Source: Omphalotus guepiniiformis
Taxonomy: Eukaryota; Basidiomycota; Agaricomycetes; Agaricales; Omphalotaceae
Assembly: GCA_028554645.1 (NCBI GenBank)
Contig: JAQOOI010000022.1
Coordinates: 1,550,001 to 1,614,000 of the forward strand
Direction: 5' to 3'
Length of the DNA: 64,000 nucleotides
Positions 49,601 to 60,699 of this stretch are shown here, piece after piece. The notes under the pieces are model-generated. The model did not search any database. It worked only from the letters and a program-made list of their open reading frames with translations, and was not told the DNA's origin. The translations under genes and the position numbers were made by a program. Within the stretch, counting starts at the first letter, position 1. Each line of letters opens with the position of its first letter.

Positions 49601-51775
49601 ACGACCATTCCCACTGTGGCATCTTCAATTGATGCTATGATTGGGAGGTCCGATTCGATCAGAGTCTTCTTCGCTGTTAGCAAGACCCGTTGATGCTCAT
49701 CATCTACAACAAGAACCTGCATGACAACTGAGGTAACGGGGGCAGCAGACGTTGAGGAAATACGTACTCGGCATTTGATGGTAGAGCCTATCTTGAACCG
49801 TTTTAAAGGATGCTTTAGCGTAATGTCTGCGTAGTGTTTCGGCCACACTACACCATCAATATTACCGGATAACGAGACGAACAGCCCAGTATCAGACAGC
49901 TTTTTGATCGTGCCTTTGAGGACTTCCCCGACTCGAATGTCACTTATCCTGAGGTATTTTTCGCTCAACACAGAAGATTTCATCGAAAGCTGTAGGAGGC
50001 CATCAAGCGGGAAATAGCCCAAGACTCTGGCTCGGTGAAGTGATCCAGGCTTCCAGGAGCCAGACGCAGAAAGAGAAGGTAGATGGTCGTCGGATACATG
50101 AGAAATCTGTAGCCAAAATGTCAACAAAGTGTCAATCGAGTTGCATTTCAGCCTTACGTGGACGAAACCCTCGACTCCTGAATCCGACTGGACAGTCAGA
50201 CCCCGTTCATTCTCCACTCTCAGTACCTTCACATCGTCGAGTATCCTGCCTATAGGATATGCATCTTGCAATATTGGTGTATCGTCGGAGTGATCTTCGC
50301 CGGGCGCACGACAGACGTCGAGGTTGATTACATGCCCCTTCAGGCTCAGTGCAAGTTTCGGAGGACTCGTCAAAGGAATATTATACAATACGCGAGCTTT
50401 GACCTTTTTCCCGACCTTGAAGCTCTTTTCGGATACATTCCGCGGCAGGTGGAACTCGTCCACAGTACCATCAAAAAACCCCAAAACTTGGAGGTTGAAG
50501 CCGTTTGGATGGACAGCGGTGATGAGTGCTTGCACTAGAGTACCAGGAAGGAGTGAAGATAAATTGCTAATTTCTGTAAGCTGAAAAACGAGATTCAGCA
50601 TCATTCATTGTACAAATGTTGGCAGATCATACCGAGGACGAGTTAAAGGTGCTGCGATCTAGCGTGACATTGCGTGTCCGTCCATTCTTAGATACTGAAG
50701 ATACAGTTACATCTATTATTTGCCCGACAAATGGTTTGCGCGACTCTTGCTTCTGGGCATCTTTGAAAGAAAGAAAACCAGACACATCCGGTACACCCAG
50801 ATCGAGAAGATAACCATGATCCTCAACACTTTTTACGGCAGCTGATAGGGTCTATCTGAAGATGAGAAAGACGAAGAGAGGTGGCGGTCGTGCACGTACA
50901 AAATCGGCTTTCAAGTCAGATTTTTGAACTCCTGCGTTGACTTCCTCCGGAAACAGAGTCAGCTCGACCCTCCGACTGGATCGAATGCTTGAATCTCTCG
51001 ATTTACTGATACCTGAAGGATCGGAAGAACCTGACGCATGAATGGCAGTCACAGCTGCCCGCACATACTGTCCCGGGTGAAACATGTCTGCGAGGTCGGG
51101 TATACGCGATTTTGGTGGTTCTGATTCGGCCGCCTCATATTCAGACTGTTCCTCAGAATCCTCGTCAACATCCATCTTTTCGAGCAGAGTGGTATACTGA
51201 GAGGATATATTTGTGATGGGGATATAACCAGAGAGCTGATTCGGAAGAGAGACGATAAGGGCAAGTGGTTGTATGGACATGATTTGGCCAAAGATTTTCA
51301 TGCCAATACTGATACGCTGAAGAGCCATACGTTAGGTTGAAAAGATATGGCGCTAAAATATACACACCTTGTAATTTAGGTGCTCGATTCGTGCAGAGTG
51401 GTCACTTCTTTCTCCAGAGAGTTTTGCAGACGCATGGGCCTCAGACTTTCTTTTGGGTTTCTTGATCTTTTTTCCCTCCAGTTGTGAGTCCTGCAGGTGA
51501 AGAACAAAATGATTAAATTGAAGTAGAACACACAATCGGAGGCGGGCACGAACGTCAAAAAGCTCTGTGTTGGCTTCTTTCACTGCCTCTGCTCGTATGG
51601 CTTTGACCTCCAGTGGTGTAAAGCTAGTACCTCCTCCTCGAGGAAAGTCGATCTCATCCGTAGTCAGACTTGAAACCGCGTGGACAGAATCGGATTTTTT
51701 CGTCTGACTTGTCTTGGGCTTCTTAGTCTTCTGGGCCGAGGGAGACTCGTCAAGGGTACGTTTGAGAGCAGCCAT
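46666..51775 (-). CDS. RRP5: rRNA biogenesis protein RRP5
   Basis: Large nucleolar protein needed for both 18S and 5.8S rRNA processing. The N terminus is basic (KKPKTSQTKK). A long series of S1 RNA-binding domains follows, with their Gly-x-Val/Gly-Leu-Phe-Val signatures (GTIKKLSDTGLFVSL, GFIKSITEHGLFVTI, GTVKRIEDYGLFIQI). An acidic region and a Lys-rich patch precede the C-terminal HAT/TPR-like repeats (LWIQYMSFQLQL, WTALLNLENVYG, RWDMWFVYMDME), ending in FFKKWLELERRLGD, the family tail. Numerous introns; at least three (FVH/ISHV, CR/VLVV and the TELFD junction) are in frame and stop-free. One intron near 48240 carries an 11 nt A/T run. The ATG is at 51775. Divergent from SF3A2 by 182 nt. 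Confidence 0.92.
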
Positions 51776-51957
51776 GAAGTGTGAAGAAAAGGAAGGTATG
51801 TGTCGCTTATTTTACCTAGAGCACCCGTAGTACTAATAGATGTACTTTGAAAAAAAAGGTGATCGCGCGGCAGGCATTTGGCAAAGAGAAATTCTGCTTA
51901 TGTCATATCTCGTCCCTTGGTTTAACAAGGTCAGCACTGAATTTCTAGTCTGAAATT
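51776..51957. promoter_or_regulatory. 182 bp divergent promoter of RRP5 and SF3A2
   Basis: Two essential RNA-processing genes start on opposite strands with 182 nt between their ATGs. The gap holds an A run (about 51850) and no open frame. Shared regulation is inferred from geometry. Confidence 0.45.
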
Positions 51958-52823
51958 ATGGGTACGTGGTTCGAACTGTGTGTATGCAAATATTGATCAG
52001 ATCGTTCTTTCAGACTATCAGGTCTGTTTATAACACATTTAAAATGCTCTGCATGGAAACTAAATCGCCTCTCATAGAATCGTGTCGGCTCCAAGTTCGG
52101 CGGAGGTGGGGTTGCGGGTGCTTCAGAAACCAATGTAGACAGGCGTGAACGTCTGAGGAAGCTTGCGCTCGAAACCATTGACCTGGCAAAAGTACGCTAG
52201 TGTTACTGCTGAGTCGTCATAACTAATATTTGTCACAGGATCCTTACATTCTTCGCAATCATCTCGGGTCTCTCGAATGTCGTCTTTGTCTTACTCTGCA
52301 TACAAATGAAGGTTCCTACCTTGCCCACACCCAAGGAAAAAAGCATCAGACCAACCTCGCTCGTCGTGCTGCTAGAGATGCCAAAGACACGCAGTTAATG
52401 ATTGCCCCCACGCAGAACAATATCCAAAGGAAGGTTTTCCTAAAGATTGGGCGACCCGGCTATCGAGTAACAAAAGTGCGAGACGTAGACACAGGAAAAG
52501 AGGGCATGATGGTGCAAGTACATCTACCACAGATTAAGGAAGGCGTCAAGCCAAGGCGACGTTTCATGAGTGCCTGGGAGCAAAAGAGGGAACCCCCGAA
52601 CAAGGCATACCAGTACCTCATTGTGCGTTTGAATGCAGCTCTCTTTATTCCGAACTAATGCTTGCTGCAGGTTGCTGCTGAGCCCTATGAAACCATCGCT
52701 TTCCGTATTCCTGCTCGCGAAATCGAAGATGAAACCGACGATGCAGGATATTGGAACTGGTCTCATTGGGACCCAGATACCAAACAGTATAGCTTTCAAT
52801 TCATGTTTCGATTGGCTTATTGA
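51958..52823 (+). CDS. PRP11: splicing factor 3a subunit 2 (SF3A2 / Prp11)
   Basis: U2 snRNP subunit required for prespliceosome formation. Five exons: ATG G (51958-51961), an 8 nt microexon (52014-52021), 52078-52191, 52239 to about 52622, and the last from about 52671. The join gives M-D-Y-Q then NRVGSKFGGGG, matching the invariant start of the family. DRRERLRKLALETIDLAK and DPYILRNHLGS follow, then a matrin-type zinc finger (CRLCLTLHTNEGSYLAHTQ with C-x2-C and later His residues), GRPGYRV, and YETIAFRIPAREI. The protein ends soon after QFMFR, lacking the Pro-rich tail of animal SF3A2. The microexon is directly visible between two good GT-AG introns. Confidence 0.92.
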
Positions 52824-53144
52824 TCTCCTGTAGTACTATCTGTTATCCTCGACTGCAATTTGACTCGACCCATTGTATCCGTTACTGTTAACATCATGCT
52901 ATGAAATTTGACTGTCGACGGTCGTCTGAGTATATTCCTGGTATATTCGACCTTGAGCCTTGCAAACCTTTCAATCTGTAACCTCTTGAATTTGAATTCT
53001 GTGAACTGCGATGATTACATAAAGTGCGACTGCCTCGCCTCTTAAAGATCGGCAGTCGAACGTTGCTCGAACGATATCATTCATCAAACCGGGTCTGATA
53101 TGATATGCTGATTATGTAGAGTCCTTTCCTTCATCTCAACCTTC
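52824..53144. other. intergenic, tandem genes
   Basis: About 320 nt between SF3A2 and the flavin monooxygenase, both on +. No gene or repeat recognised; it probably contains the monooxygenase promoter. Confidence 0.4.
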
Positions 53145-54696
53145 ATGTTATCTCTGACCGAGCCAAAGAGGGTATTGATCATTGGTGGTGGGCCCGCTGG
53201 GCTTGTTACACTGCGAAATCTTCTCGAGCGAGGGAACTTTGACCGTGTTGAGCTCGTAGAAAGGAGAGACGATGTAGGTGGTGTCTGGTATGTACACACC
53301 GTTATGCCACGTAAATCGTCGCCCAACCATAATCCGGAAGGTACATGCATGATACAGACCCATCGAAGCAAGATGCAAAGCCTCAATGGCCTTCCCCAGC
53401 TTATCCGGGTCTTATCGGCAATGTTCTTCCTGAATTTCTCTCATTTTCTGGATGTCCATTCCCGTCACCCCCTTCGTCACCCCAGCAGCCATTCCCTGAT
53501 CTTGTTCAAACGTACGATTACCTTCAGGCTTTCGCTGAACCGTACTTGAAGCAAGGACAGATACGTCTTAACATCGAAGTGACGCGTGTGGAGGAGCTAC
53601 TGGAAAACAAAGGTTGGAAGGTCACTTTCAACGATTGGAATGATGAAGAAGGCGATCAACAGAAAGAGGAGGTTTGGGATGCAGTGGTCTGCAGCGTCGG
53701 GTGGTACGACAATCCAGTTTGGCCCACGACAGAGGGGTTAAGCGAGCTCAAGGGACGGGGGCTTGCTATGCATGCCAAGTGGTGGACGGGTGCGGAGGGG
53801 TATGAAGGCAAGGTACCTCGAGATCACTGTGTTCCTGGGAATCATCCTCACGACATGAACAGCGAATTCTGATCATTGGGAATGCGAACTCTTCAAATGA
53901 CATGGCTGCACAGCTTGCCCCTGTTGCACAAACGCCTGTATATCGCAGTATCCGGCGCCCAGCTTTCCCTGGTTTCCCTAGTCTTCCTGACGAAAGAATC
54001 CTGGACGTGAGCCCGGTCCGGCGATATGAAGTCAATTCTGCTGCAAACAAGATCACGGCTACGCTTGAGGATGGCACGGTGCTCTCTTCTATAGACTTGA
54101 TTCTGGTCGGTACAGGCTACCGACCGCACCCTGGGTTTATCCGAGTCCTTAAGCAGTCAAACACAGGAGAGCCAGACTCGCAGGAGCTGGAACCCTTGAT
54201 GCAGCCCGATATCCATCCGTACCGTATTCCCCATCTCCATCAGCATATCCTTTATGCGTACAATCCGTCGCTTGCTTTCATCGGCATGACCATGGCGTTT
54301 ACGCCATTCATAATCGCAGACGTGACCAGCACCTGGCTTGCTCTAGCCTGGTCGAATCTGATATCATATCCTCCGACACCCACAAGTCGTCTAGAGTTTG
54401 AGAAGAAGCGTATTCAAGATATTGCGAAGATGCGCGGAGAAGTGGACGGTGACACGGGGGAGTCGGGAGATGGCCCTATACCTTCCTCGCTAATAGCCTA
54501 TCCAGTCTTGGGTGTCGTGGAGGAAGTTTACGCCACTGAGCTTAGAAACGACATAGTGAAGGCAAAGCCAGAGATGGATAGTGTCCTACCTTTATGGACC
54601 GAAGACCGAAAGAAAGTTAGAGAAGCGATGTACCCACTGAAGAAGAAAGCCTTGGAATGGGCCAAGGCTCGGCTGGAGTCGAACCGAGTAGCCTAA
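53145..54696 (+). CDS. flavin-containing monooxygenase (FMO family)
   Basis: FAD/NADPH monooxygenase of the N-oxide-forming FMO type. Exon 1 has the FAD site GGGPAG and GGVW; an intron ending in ccggaag joins it to YMHDTDPSK and SPAYPGLIGN. A second intron (donor gtacct, acceptor catgaacag, near 53812-53868) joins YEGK to RILIIGNANSSNDMAAQ, the second nucleotide-binding loop. The Rossmann glycines there are partly replaced by Asn/Ala. A GTGYRPHPGF motif and helical C terminus follow. The frame is intact with these two introns. The start ATG 53145 gives a normal N terminus. Substrate unknown; not clustered with related biosynthetic genes. Confidence 0.82.
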
Positions 54697-55186
54697 CGCC
54701 TAGAGAATGCCAAATCTGAGGGGTACGAAGAGGGCGAAAGAAGAAAACAGTATGTCGGTCAATCTATATAAGTGGAAAGTATTCTCAGTAATGGTCTAGT
54801 CTTCCTCGTCTCAGCAGTGACGTTCGGCTCTTTAATGGACACTGATAGTAACGGATATTATATACAGTAGCAAGTGCAGTCAAAACGCGGTGCATATTTC
54901 CAGCTTTGATCACTATCAAGGGATAAGAATTAAGGCCAAGGCTGAATATCGATTGTAATACAGAATGCAGCACTAGGTAAGCACATGTATATATATCGGT
55001 AGCTGTGAAGTATGTATACAAGGGGTAATCGAATCTTTTATGTATATACGCATTACTAGAGATGTACAATAAGAAGTGAAGTGAATGCTACTATGCTCTA
55101 TCATGGGAATCTCTCGATATGAAAGTCGAAACTAAAATTTGGATGATCATGAAGGTCGTCAAAGTGCGTTTAGGTGTGTCTGTGCG
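54697..55186. other. intergenic, convergent 3' flanks
   Basis: About 490 nt between convergent genes, AT-rich with repeated tatata strings on both sides, as expected for polyadenylation regions. No gene recognised. Confidence 0.45.
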
Positions 55187-57164
55187 TTATGAGAGTATTC
55201 TTTCATCAAGCATGAGGTCAACGGTATGCCGCTGAGATGACGCAGTTGCCGGGGTATCTTTAGGAGGAGGCGTAGGAGCGGGTGAATTTGCTGTCGGTGA
55301 CAGATGGAGCGAGGGATAGCTCGTTAACGGGGGCGAAGTTTCCGCCCTTACGACTACATCATCGATTACTGCCCCTTGGTCCGCCGCAAAGATCAACTCT
55401 GTTGGACCACTGAAGTGGTCTGTCCTCTTCACGACACTCTCATCAGCCTTGGACTGGGCATCGTTCGATCTAGAGGGAGGTCGGACATCTGCCCCTTGGC
55501 CAGCCTTGTTGTCGTCAGTGTCCTCGTCGCCTGCTACACCGTCGACTTCACGAGCAAGCATATCCGCTACGCCGAGGTAAAAAGTAGCTGGACGGAACTT
55601 GATCTTCCTCCCTGTCATTTCGGCCCACTTGTATCTGGCAGTGTTAATCCAACCAACTAAGTCGAGGTGATTAACGTCCTGGAGAGTCCCAAGGTATGTG
55701 CCCTGAAGAAAAATCATGAGCAAGAAGCAGGAGGTAGGCAAGTGAATTCTTGCCCATTTCGCAGACTCTATCGAAACAAGCCCGTCATTGGGACCTTCTT
55801 TCTCGAGCACCACCGAATGTGGCCATTTCCAAGTGTCTACAAAACCCGGGGTGTAAACTGCTCCCCAGCTGAAATACTTGACGCCTGGGACGTCCGGTAC
55901 CTCTTGGTTAAACTTGCGCATATTTTCTACTGTGAGACACTCGAACGCCTTTCCGTCTCCGCCTCCGTTAGGCAGAAGATCCAAAAAGGACAGGAAAGAA
56001 TCCATGCGACTTTTACCGAGGGTTGTAAGAAAATGGTCCGCAAATGAAGAACCACGATGAGGTGTGGCTATTGTGGTAATTGAGAGCACAGAGAACTTGC
56101 GGTTGGTTAAATGTGTGGTAAGATAGCGGCAATCTAATCCACCCATACTGTGACCTAGAATTAGCATTAGATGGAGCTCGTCGCTAGAAGTTAATAGACA
56201 CTTGCCGATGAGATGAACGCTCCGACCTGGGTACACTTCGGAAATCTTTCCCTCAAGGACCTTGGCGCGGTCTACAGGGCTGCTGGTAGCAGGGACGCGT
56301 GTAATCAGGACCTCGGTGCCGTTGGCTTCTAGGACCTCCTTGATACCTCTCCAGTGAGTAACCTGCATGGGAGCAATGGACGGACCGATGGTGACAGAAT
56401 CAAAACCAAGGAGACCATGGCAGAACACAACGGGGTTTTTGGGAGAGTGGTCTATCAGAAGCTTAGTTAGATTAGGAGAGAAAGCGAACATATGGATACG
56501 AACATTTCCTCCTGATATTCTGCTGTTCCTCCTGTATAGTAGCCGCTCTATCCTCCTCTCCAAGAAGGTTGTCCACATTGTCTTTGTTTCCCGATTGAAA
56601 CCACCACCAACTAGTGGCTGAGGAGTCGGATGGAAGGAGAGATGATGCAATCGAGGACGAAGACCTGGCATGCTGCTGCAACGAACGATTCTGGCTGCGA
56701 AAGTCGGAGTCACGACGAGATACTGTACGAAGAGAATCGAGGGAAGACCTCGGGGGTGGTGAATGGGAAAGATTTATAGTCGGAGAGTCTATGGGGTTGG
56801 AAGGAGCGTTCGACCTGGAACGAAAGGATGGAGAAGTCGGCGAAAGCTGCTTGTCAGTGCTGGCTGGCTCCACGAGAGGAGGAGGAGAAAGAGAAGCAGT
56901 AGGAAGAGTAGATCGAGTAAGACTGTCGAAGAAAGGATGGTGAGCAAGAGAATGTTCAGACGACCTAGTTGGCGGAGGAAGACGAGGCAAAGCGAGAGGT
57001 TCGTGTAGAGCCTCTGTGAGAGAGACGAGACTAGGAGAAGTAAGGCTGGACGTCGAGGATGACGGCGAGCTCGTTGGACTGGGCTTTCCGTACGGGGACC
57101 AAGTGCCCAGCCATCGTAGAATTGGTTGTCGATTCGACATGGGACGATAGAACACAGCTTGCAT
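55187..57164 (-). CDS. alpha/beta-hydrolase lipase (triacylglycerol lipase-like)
   Basis: A Ser/Pro-rich N terminus of ~200 residues is joined by an intron (donor gttcgt, near 56500) to the hydrolase domain, starting HSPKNPVVFCHGLLGFD. The nucleophile elbow is HLIGHSMGG, the acid is in GPNDGLVS, and the catalytic His in VNHLDLVGW. Two 51 nt introns inside the domain, 56155-56205 and 55703-55753, start with GCAAG and are multiples of three without stops. Read as coding, they would insert 17 residues beside the active-site Ser and 17 before the catalytic His loop. Removing them gives the standard HLIGHSMGG and AKWGTYLGTL. The disordered C terminus is Pro/Ser-rich. The start could be 57164 or the next in-frame ATG. 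Confidence 0.82.
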
Positions 57165-57169
57165 CTCTC

Positions 57170-57559
57170 ATGTTACCATCTGTCCTCAAACATTCTCCCG
57201 CTTTATCAGACTGTAAGATTGGCAGCATATACTCAGACTATTGCTTATATTCTTATATTTGTTCTATTCTACCAGCGTCGACGTCTCCAGAACAGTTCAA
57301 GGTCGCCCAAGCCCAGGCCAAGGTCACCTCTCCAGACGAGTAAGCCACCCCATATTCACTTTCGTCATCTTAGCCGTCTCACATCTCTAGGACGCCATTG
57401 TTCATCTGTGCCTTGTCTGGTACTACTCAGAACTCTCTGTTTCTTCTTTCACCTCATGTCCATTTCTCATTGCAGACTGCAACAGGCTCTTTCCTTCCCG
57501 TGACCGCGTTATGCAACATCGCAAGAGGGACCATAATTCCGACGATACCTCCCATATAA
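57170..57559 (+). CDS. possible small three-exon gene of unknown function (91 aa)
   Basis: An ATG at 57170 opens a frame that continues through two well-formed introns: 57213-57275 (gtaaga...ctaccag, 63 nt) and 57340-57390 (gtaagc...ctctag, 51 nt). It ends at TAA 57557-57559. The product would have 91 residues with a Gln/Ala-rich helix-like middle and a hydrophobic C terminus, and no domain that I recognise. Against it: the start lies only 5 nt from the lipase start on the other strand. The two clean introns may be chance or may belong to a transcript with another start. Confidence 0.25.
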
Positions 57560-58098
57560 TAACTTGGAACGAAGGATAGACTTTTTCGTTCATATCACGG
57601 ACGAACGAAAATGTATTATCGTTATGTGCTTGTCACGTCCCGCGATGAGTAGACTCTCCGAGTCCTCGCCTCTTCCGCAACGTCTTCTTCCACCTCTGTT
57701 CCCGTTCCTACAATCCATATATATATAACGACGAAGAGGTGTGTAGTATAAACATCAGTCTTCAAATCACGCTCTGTAGAACGCGCCGTCAAACACCACT
57801 GACTGATATTGTCGTGTAAACTTTGAACACCTTACGCCTTTGCTCCTTCATATAAACGTACTCTCCCTCAGCTCAGTTCCCTTGCTTCGTGTTTTCATAC
57901 ATACCCTTGCATTATATTCGAGTTGGGAACGTTATCCCATATTCCTCCGCTCGGTTTGTCGCAAATAGTGGCAGAATCTACGGTCTTGTGACCATAGACA
58001 ATCGCCGGGGTGTATATGAGCATCATGTGAGGCAGGACTGTCGGATTGGATCCTGCGGGGCGAGCTGCCAGTGCGAATAGGTCACTTTCAATGACTTC
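57560..58098. other. intergenic with a short hairpin
   Basis: About 540 nt. It contains a 9 bp inverted repeat (57583-57591 and 57603-57611) followed by a TATATATATA run near 57718. No convincing gene. Confidence 0.4.
57583..57611. repeat. 9 bp inverted repeat with 11 nt loop
   Basis: TTTTCGTTC and its exact complement GAACGAAAA are separated by 11 nt. It could be a transcription-factor palindrome or a 3'-end hairpin; the arms are too short to decide. Confidence 0.45.
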
Positions 58099-59057
58099 CT
58101 ATAGCAACATGGTCATCTTCCTTTGTATTACGAGCATCGACATCAATATCTGTTCAAATAGTTCGTGCCCATCAGGGAAAACGGTAAATACCGCAGCTGG
58201 CAGGGGAGGAGATGCTAGTATGGGCGGCGGCACAAAAGTTGCCAGCTGAATAGCACTTCTATCGAGGCCATAGCACTGTACATTGAGTGTGATTAGCCCA
58301 ACATTGGAGGAACTGAGCATGAAAAGGCCTCACGATACACATAGGCGAGCCATCGTCGAGTCTTGTACGACAATCCCATCGGATCTGCGCATTTCCATGT
58401 CGCCAAAACCAGTGTCCCTGTCTCCAATCAAACAGGTGAAAAATGACGATAATCAAAAGGCTCACGGAAGATGAATCTACATTTGTCAGAACATTGGAGA
58501 GTCGAGTGGGTGCACCGATCATGGTCAGTACACCTCGAGTCTGATGCAGTGATAACCTCCACGAATAACATTAAAATCAGTCAAATCACATTGCAGTGAA
58601 TCCGAAAACGCACTCAAACTCTCCAACAAATAAATCCTCCGAGTCTTCTTCTGGTCCAAGTATGCTCACGCGAGTAACATAAGATATCGGGAGAAAGGGA
58701 TTAAGATTGAGTGATACGGAGATTTGGTATGTAGGTCCCAGCTCTGGCATGCCCGGGGGCGGTACAAGCAGCATGAAGTCGGATCCCCAGTTAGTAAATG
58801 AATATGTTACGGGAGTTTGAGGGCGACTGTGACGCGAGTATCTGAATAGAGTCCCAGGTCATCGAGCGCTTCGAGTCCTCGCAGACAGAGCACCCGCCTT
58901 GGAGGTCTGGAATTTTGAGAAGCATCATAGCTTTTGAGGGAGAGACATGAGTCAAAGAGATTCGAGGGAAACACGCTTGTACATACTCAGGCAGAATCGA
59001 GGATACCGGAGAATCAGAGCGAAATATGTTTGGCACGTCGGAAGAGTTAGTGGTCAT
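58099..59057 (-). CDS. uncharacterised fungal protein with a single broken frame
   Basis: Exons joined on the minus strand give a protein with a beta-rich middle (TYQISVSLNLN, then FVGEFEC), a segment RWDCRTRLDDGSPMCI, and an ending PAAVFTVFPDGHELFEQIL. It resembles small uncharacterised proteins common in agaric genomes, as I recall them; no function is known. Introns near 58974-58931, 58610, 58460 and 58325 fit GT-AG. At 58811 the frame breaks: the upstream part ends ...VALKLP then a stop, while VTYSFTNWGS continues one frame back, with a run of three C at the join. One missing base there would explain it. It is either a recent pseudogene or an assembly error. Confidence 0.5.
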
Positions 59058-59218
59058 AGCGAAGGCCTTTTAATTTGCCGCCGGCAATTTGTCGTTGTCA
59101 GGATCTTGATCTTAATCTTATCTTATATTATCACCAGGAAATGACATCAGTATGAGAACTCTGAATCCCACATGCCGAATCTCAACTTTCCTTTGTCACT
59201 TGTGCCTCTTTCCCAACC

Positions 59219-60488
59219 ATGTCTCTTCCCAATCTTGAAAAGCTTTCTTCAAACAAATCCTTCGAAGGGGTGCTCGAAAAATATAAAGTCAAGGTACCGT
59301 GTCTTATCCTAGAATTAGAGGAAGACTATCTCACATTCTACTACTGTGGCGAACCACTTCTCTAATTCGGATCGATGTATCGATCATGCATCAATCTTAT
59401 CTAGTCTGCTGCGCTTGGTGGTTTGGACGCAAACTTCAACTTGTTTCTGCCCCCAAATGCCAGCCCTACTAACAAAGTGCCGGTCTTGGTCTATTTAGCT
59501 GGCTTAACCTGCACGGAAGACAACGGGTAGGTCAGCGAGCCTATCGAATGAGGTCTTTATCTGTTGAGGGAATGATGTCAGGGCCCAAAAAGGATCTTTT
59601 CTCGGACCTGCCTCTGCTCAGGGTATTGCGATTTTGTTTCCAGACACCTCACCTCGTGGCGCTGGTATTGAAGGGGAAGATGCAGATTGGGACTTTGGAA
59701 CCGGTGCTGGATTTTACTTGAACGCCACGAATCCGAAGTATGCAGCACATTACAATATGTATACACATGTCACGCTGGAACTTCCAGAAGTGATTGAGGC
59801 TGCGGGTATCCCCATCGTAAGTGAGCAGAAGCGGTACAAGGAAAAGTTGCTCATAATCCGTTTCGCTTTTCCCGAAGGACTGGAAGCGACAATCCGTCTT
59901 TGGACACAGCATGGGCGGTCATGGTGCACTCACGCTTTATCTTTCTTCTCCTTCCAAGCAATACCGGTCCGCTTCGGCTTTTGCTCCAATCTCTAATCCC
60001 ACCAAATGCCCTTGGGGAGAGAAAGCCTTTACCGGATATCTTCAAGGTGGTATTGATGAAGCGAAAGAAAAATATGACGCCACTGAGCTTATTGCCAAAA
60101 GCAAGGATCCCGTTCACATACTCGTTGATTATGTGAGGGTCATTATGCTCATTTGTAACAAACGGCTAATGTCCTTCGAGGGTACTGGAGACAATTTCTA
60201 CAAACAAGGCCAACTCCTGCCCGAAAATTTTCTGAAGGCTGCTAGGGATACAGGGCATGATGAATTCCAGGTTCGGGTGAGAAGCCAAGAAGGATATGAC
60301 CACAGCTACTATTTCGTCAGTACTTGCCTTACCTTTGTGTATTCAATGGTTTCATTCCTTGTATCCAGATTTCCACATTTGCCAGTGATCACATCCACTG
60401 TAAGTCTTCGCCAAAGGTACCAATGTCTGGCCGGAGTATGTCTGACGCGGTCAATCTTTCAGTTCATGCTAATTTTCTGAAGGCATAA
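59219..60488 (+). CDS. S-formylglutathione hydrolase (esterase D family)
   Basis: Hydrolyses S-formylglutathione to formate and glutathione, the second step of formaldehyde detoxification in the cytosol. The N terminus (SSNKSFEGVLEKYKV) and motifs PVLVYLAGLTCTEDN, FPDTSPRG, GAGFYLNAT, QSVFGHSMGGHGAL (nucleophile Ser), GTGDNFY (acid region) and YDHSYYFISTFASDH (catalytic His) are all present in family order. Six or seven exons; every junction fits GT-AG and keeps frame. The ATG is 59219-59221 and the TAA 60486-60488. Convergent with the FHA kinase 212 nt away. Confidence 0.9.
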
Positions 60489-60699
60489 TGAGATCAAACG
60501 ATCAATGTATCATTGGTGTATAACATGTATAACTCGCGAAGCGAATGAATGAAGCATAATTTAGCAGAGAGCAATCAAGCCTAGCGAGTGATAGTGCAGA
60601 AAGGAAGGCAGACGGGCAAATCTTGATGCAACGTAGACCAGGCATCCAAGCAATTTGCAAACAGAGAACATGCTGGCAAGAGTAATATCGTAAGATTTT

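Noticed and set aside
20568..54696. Secondary-metabolite cluster made of the acyl-CoA ligase, BVMO and FMO
   Set aside because: The three genes are 10-17 kb or more apart and separated by essential housekeeping genes, and no synthase, transporter or cluster regulator is present.
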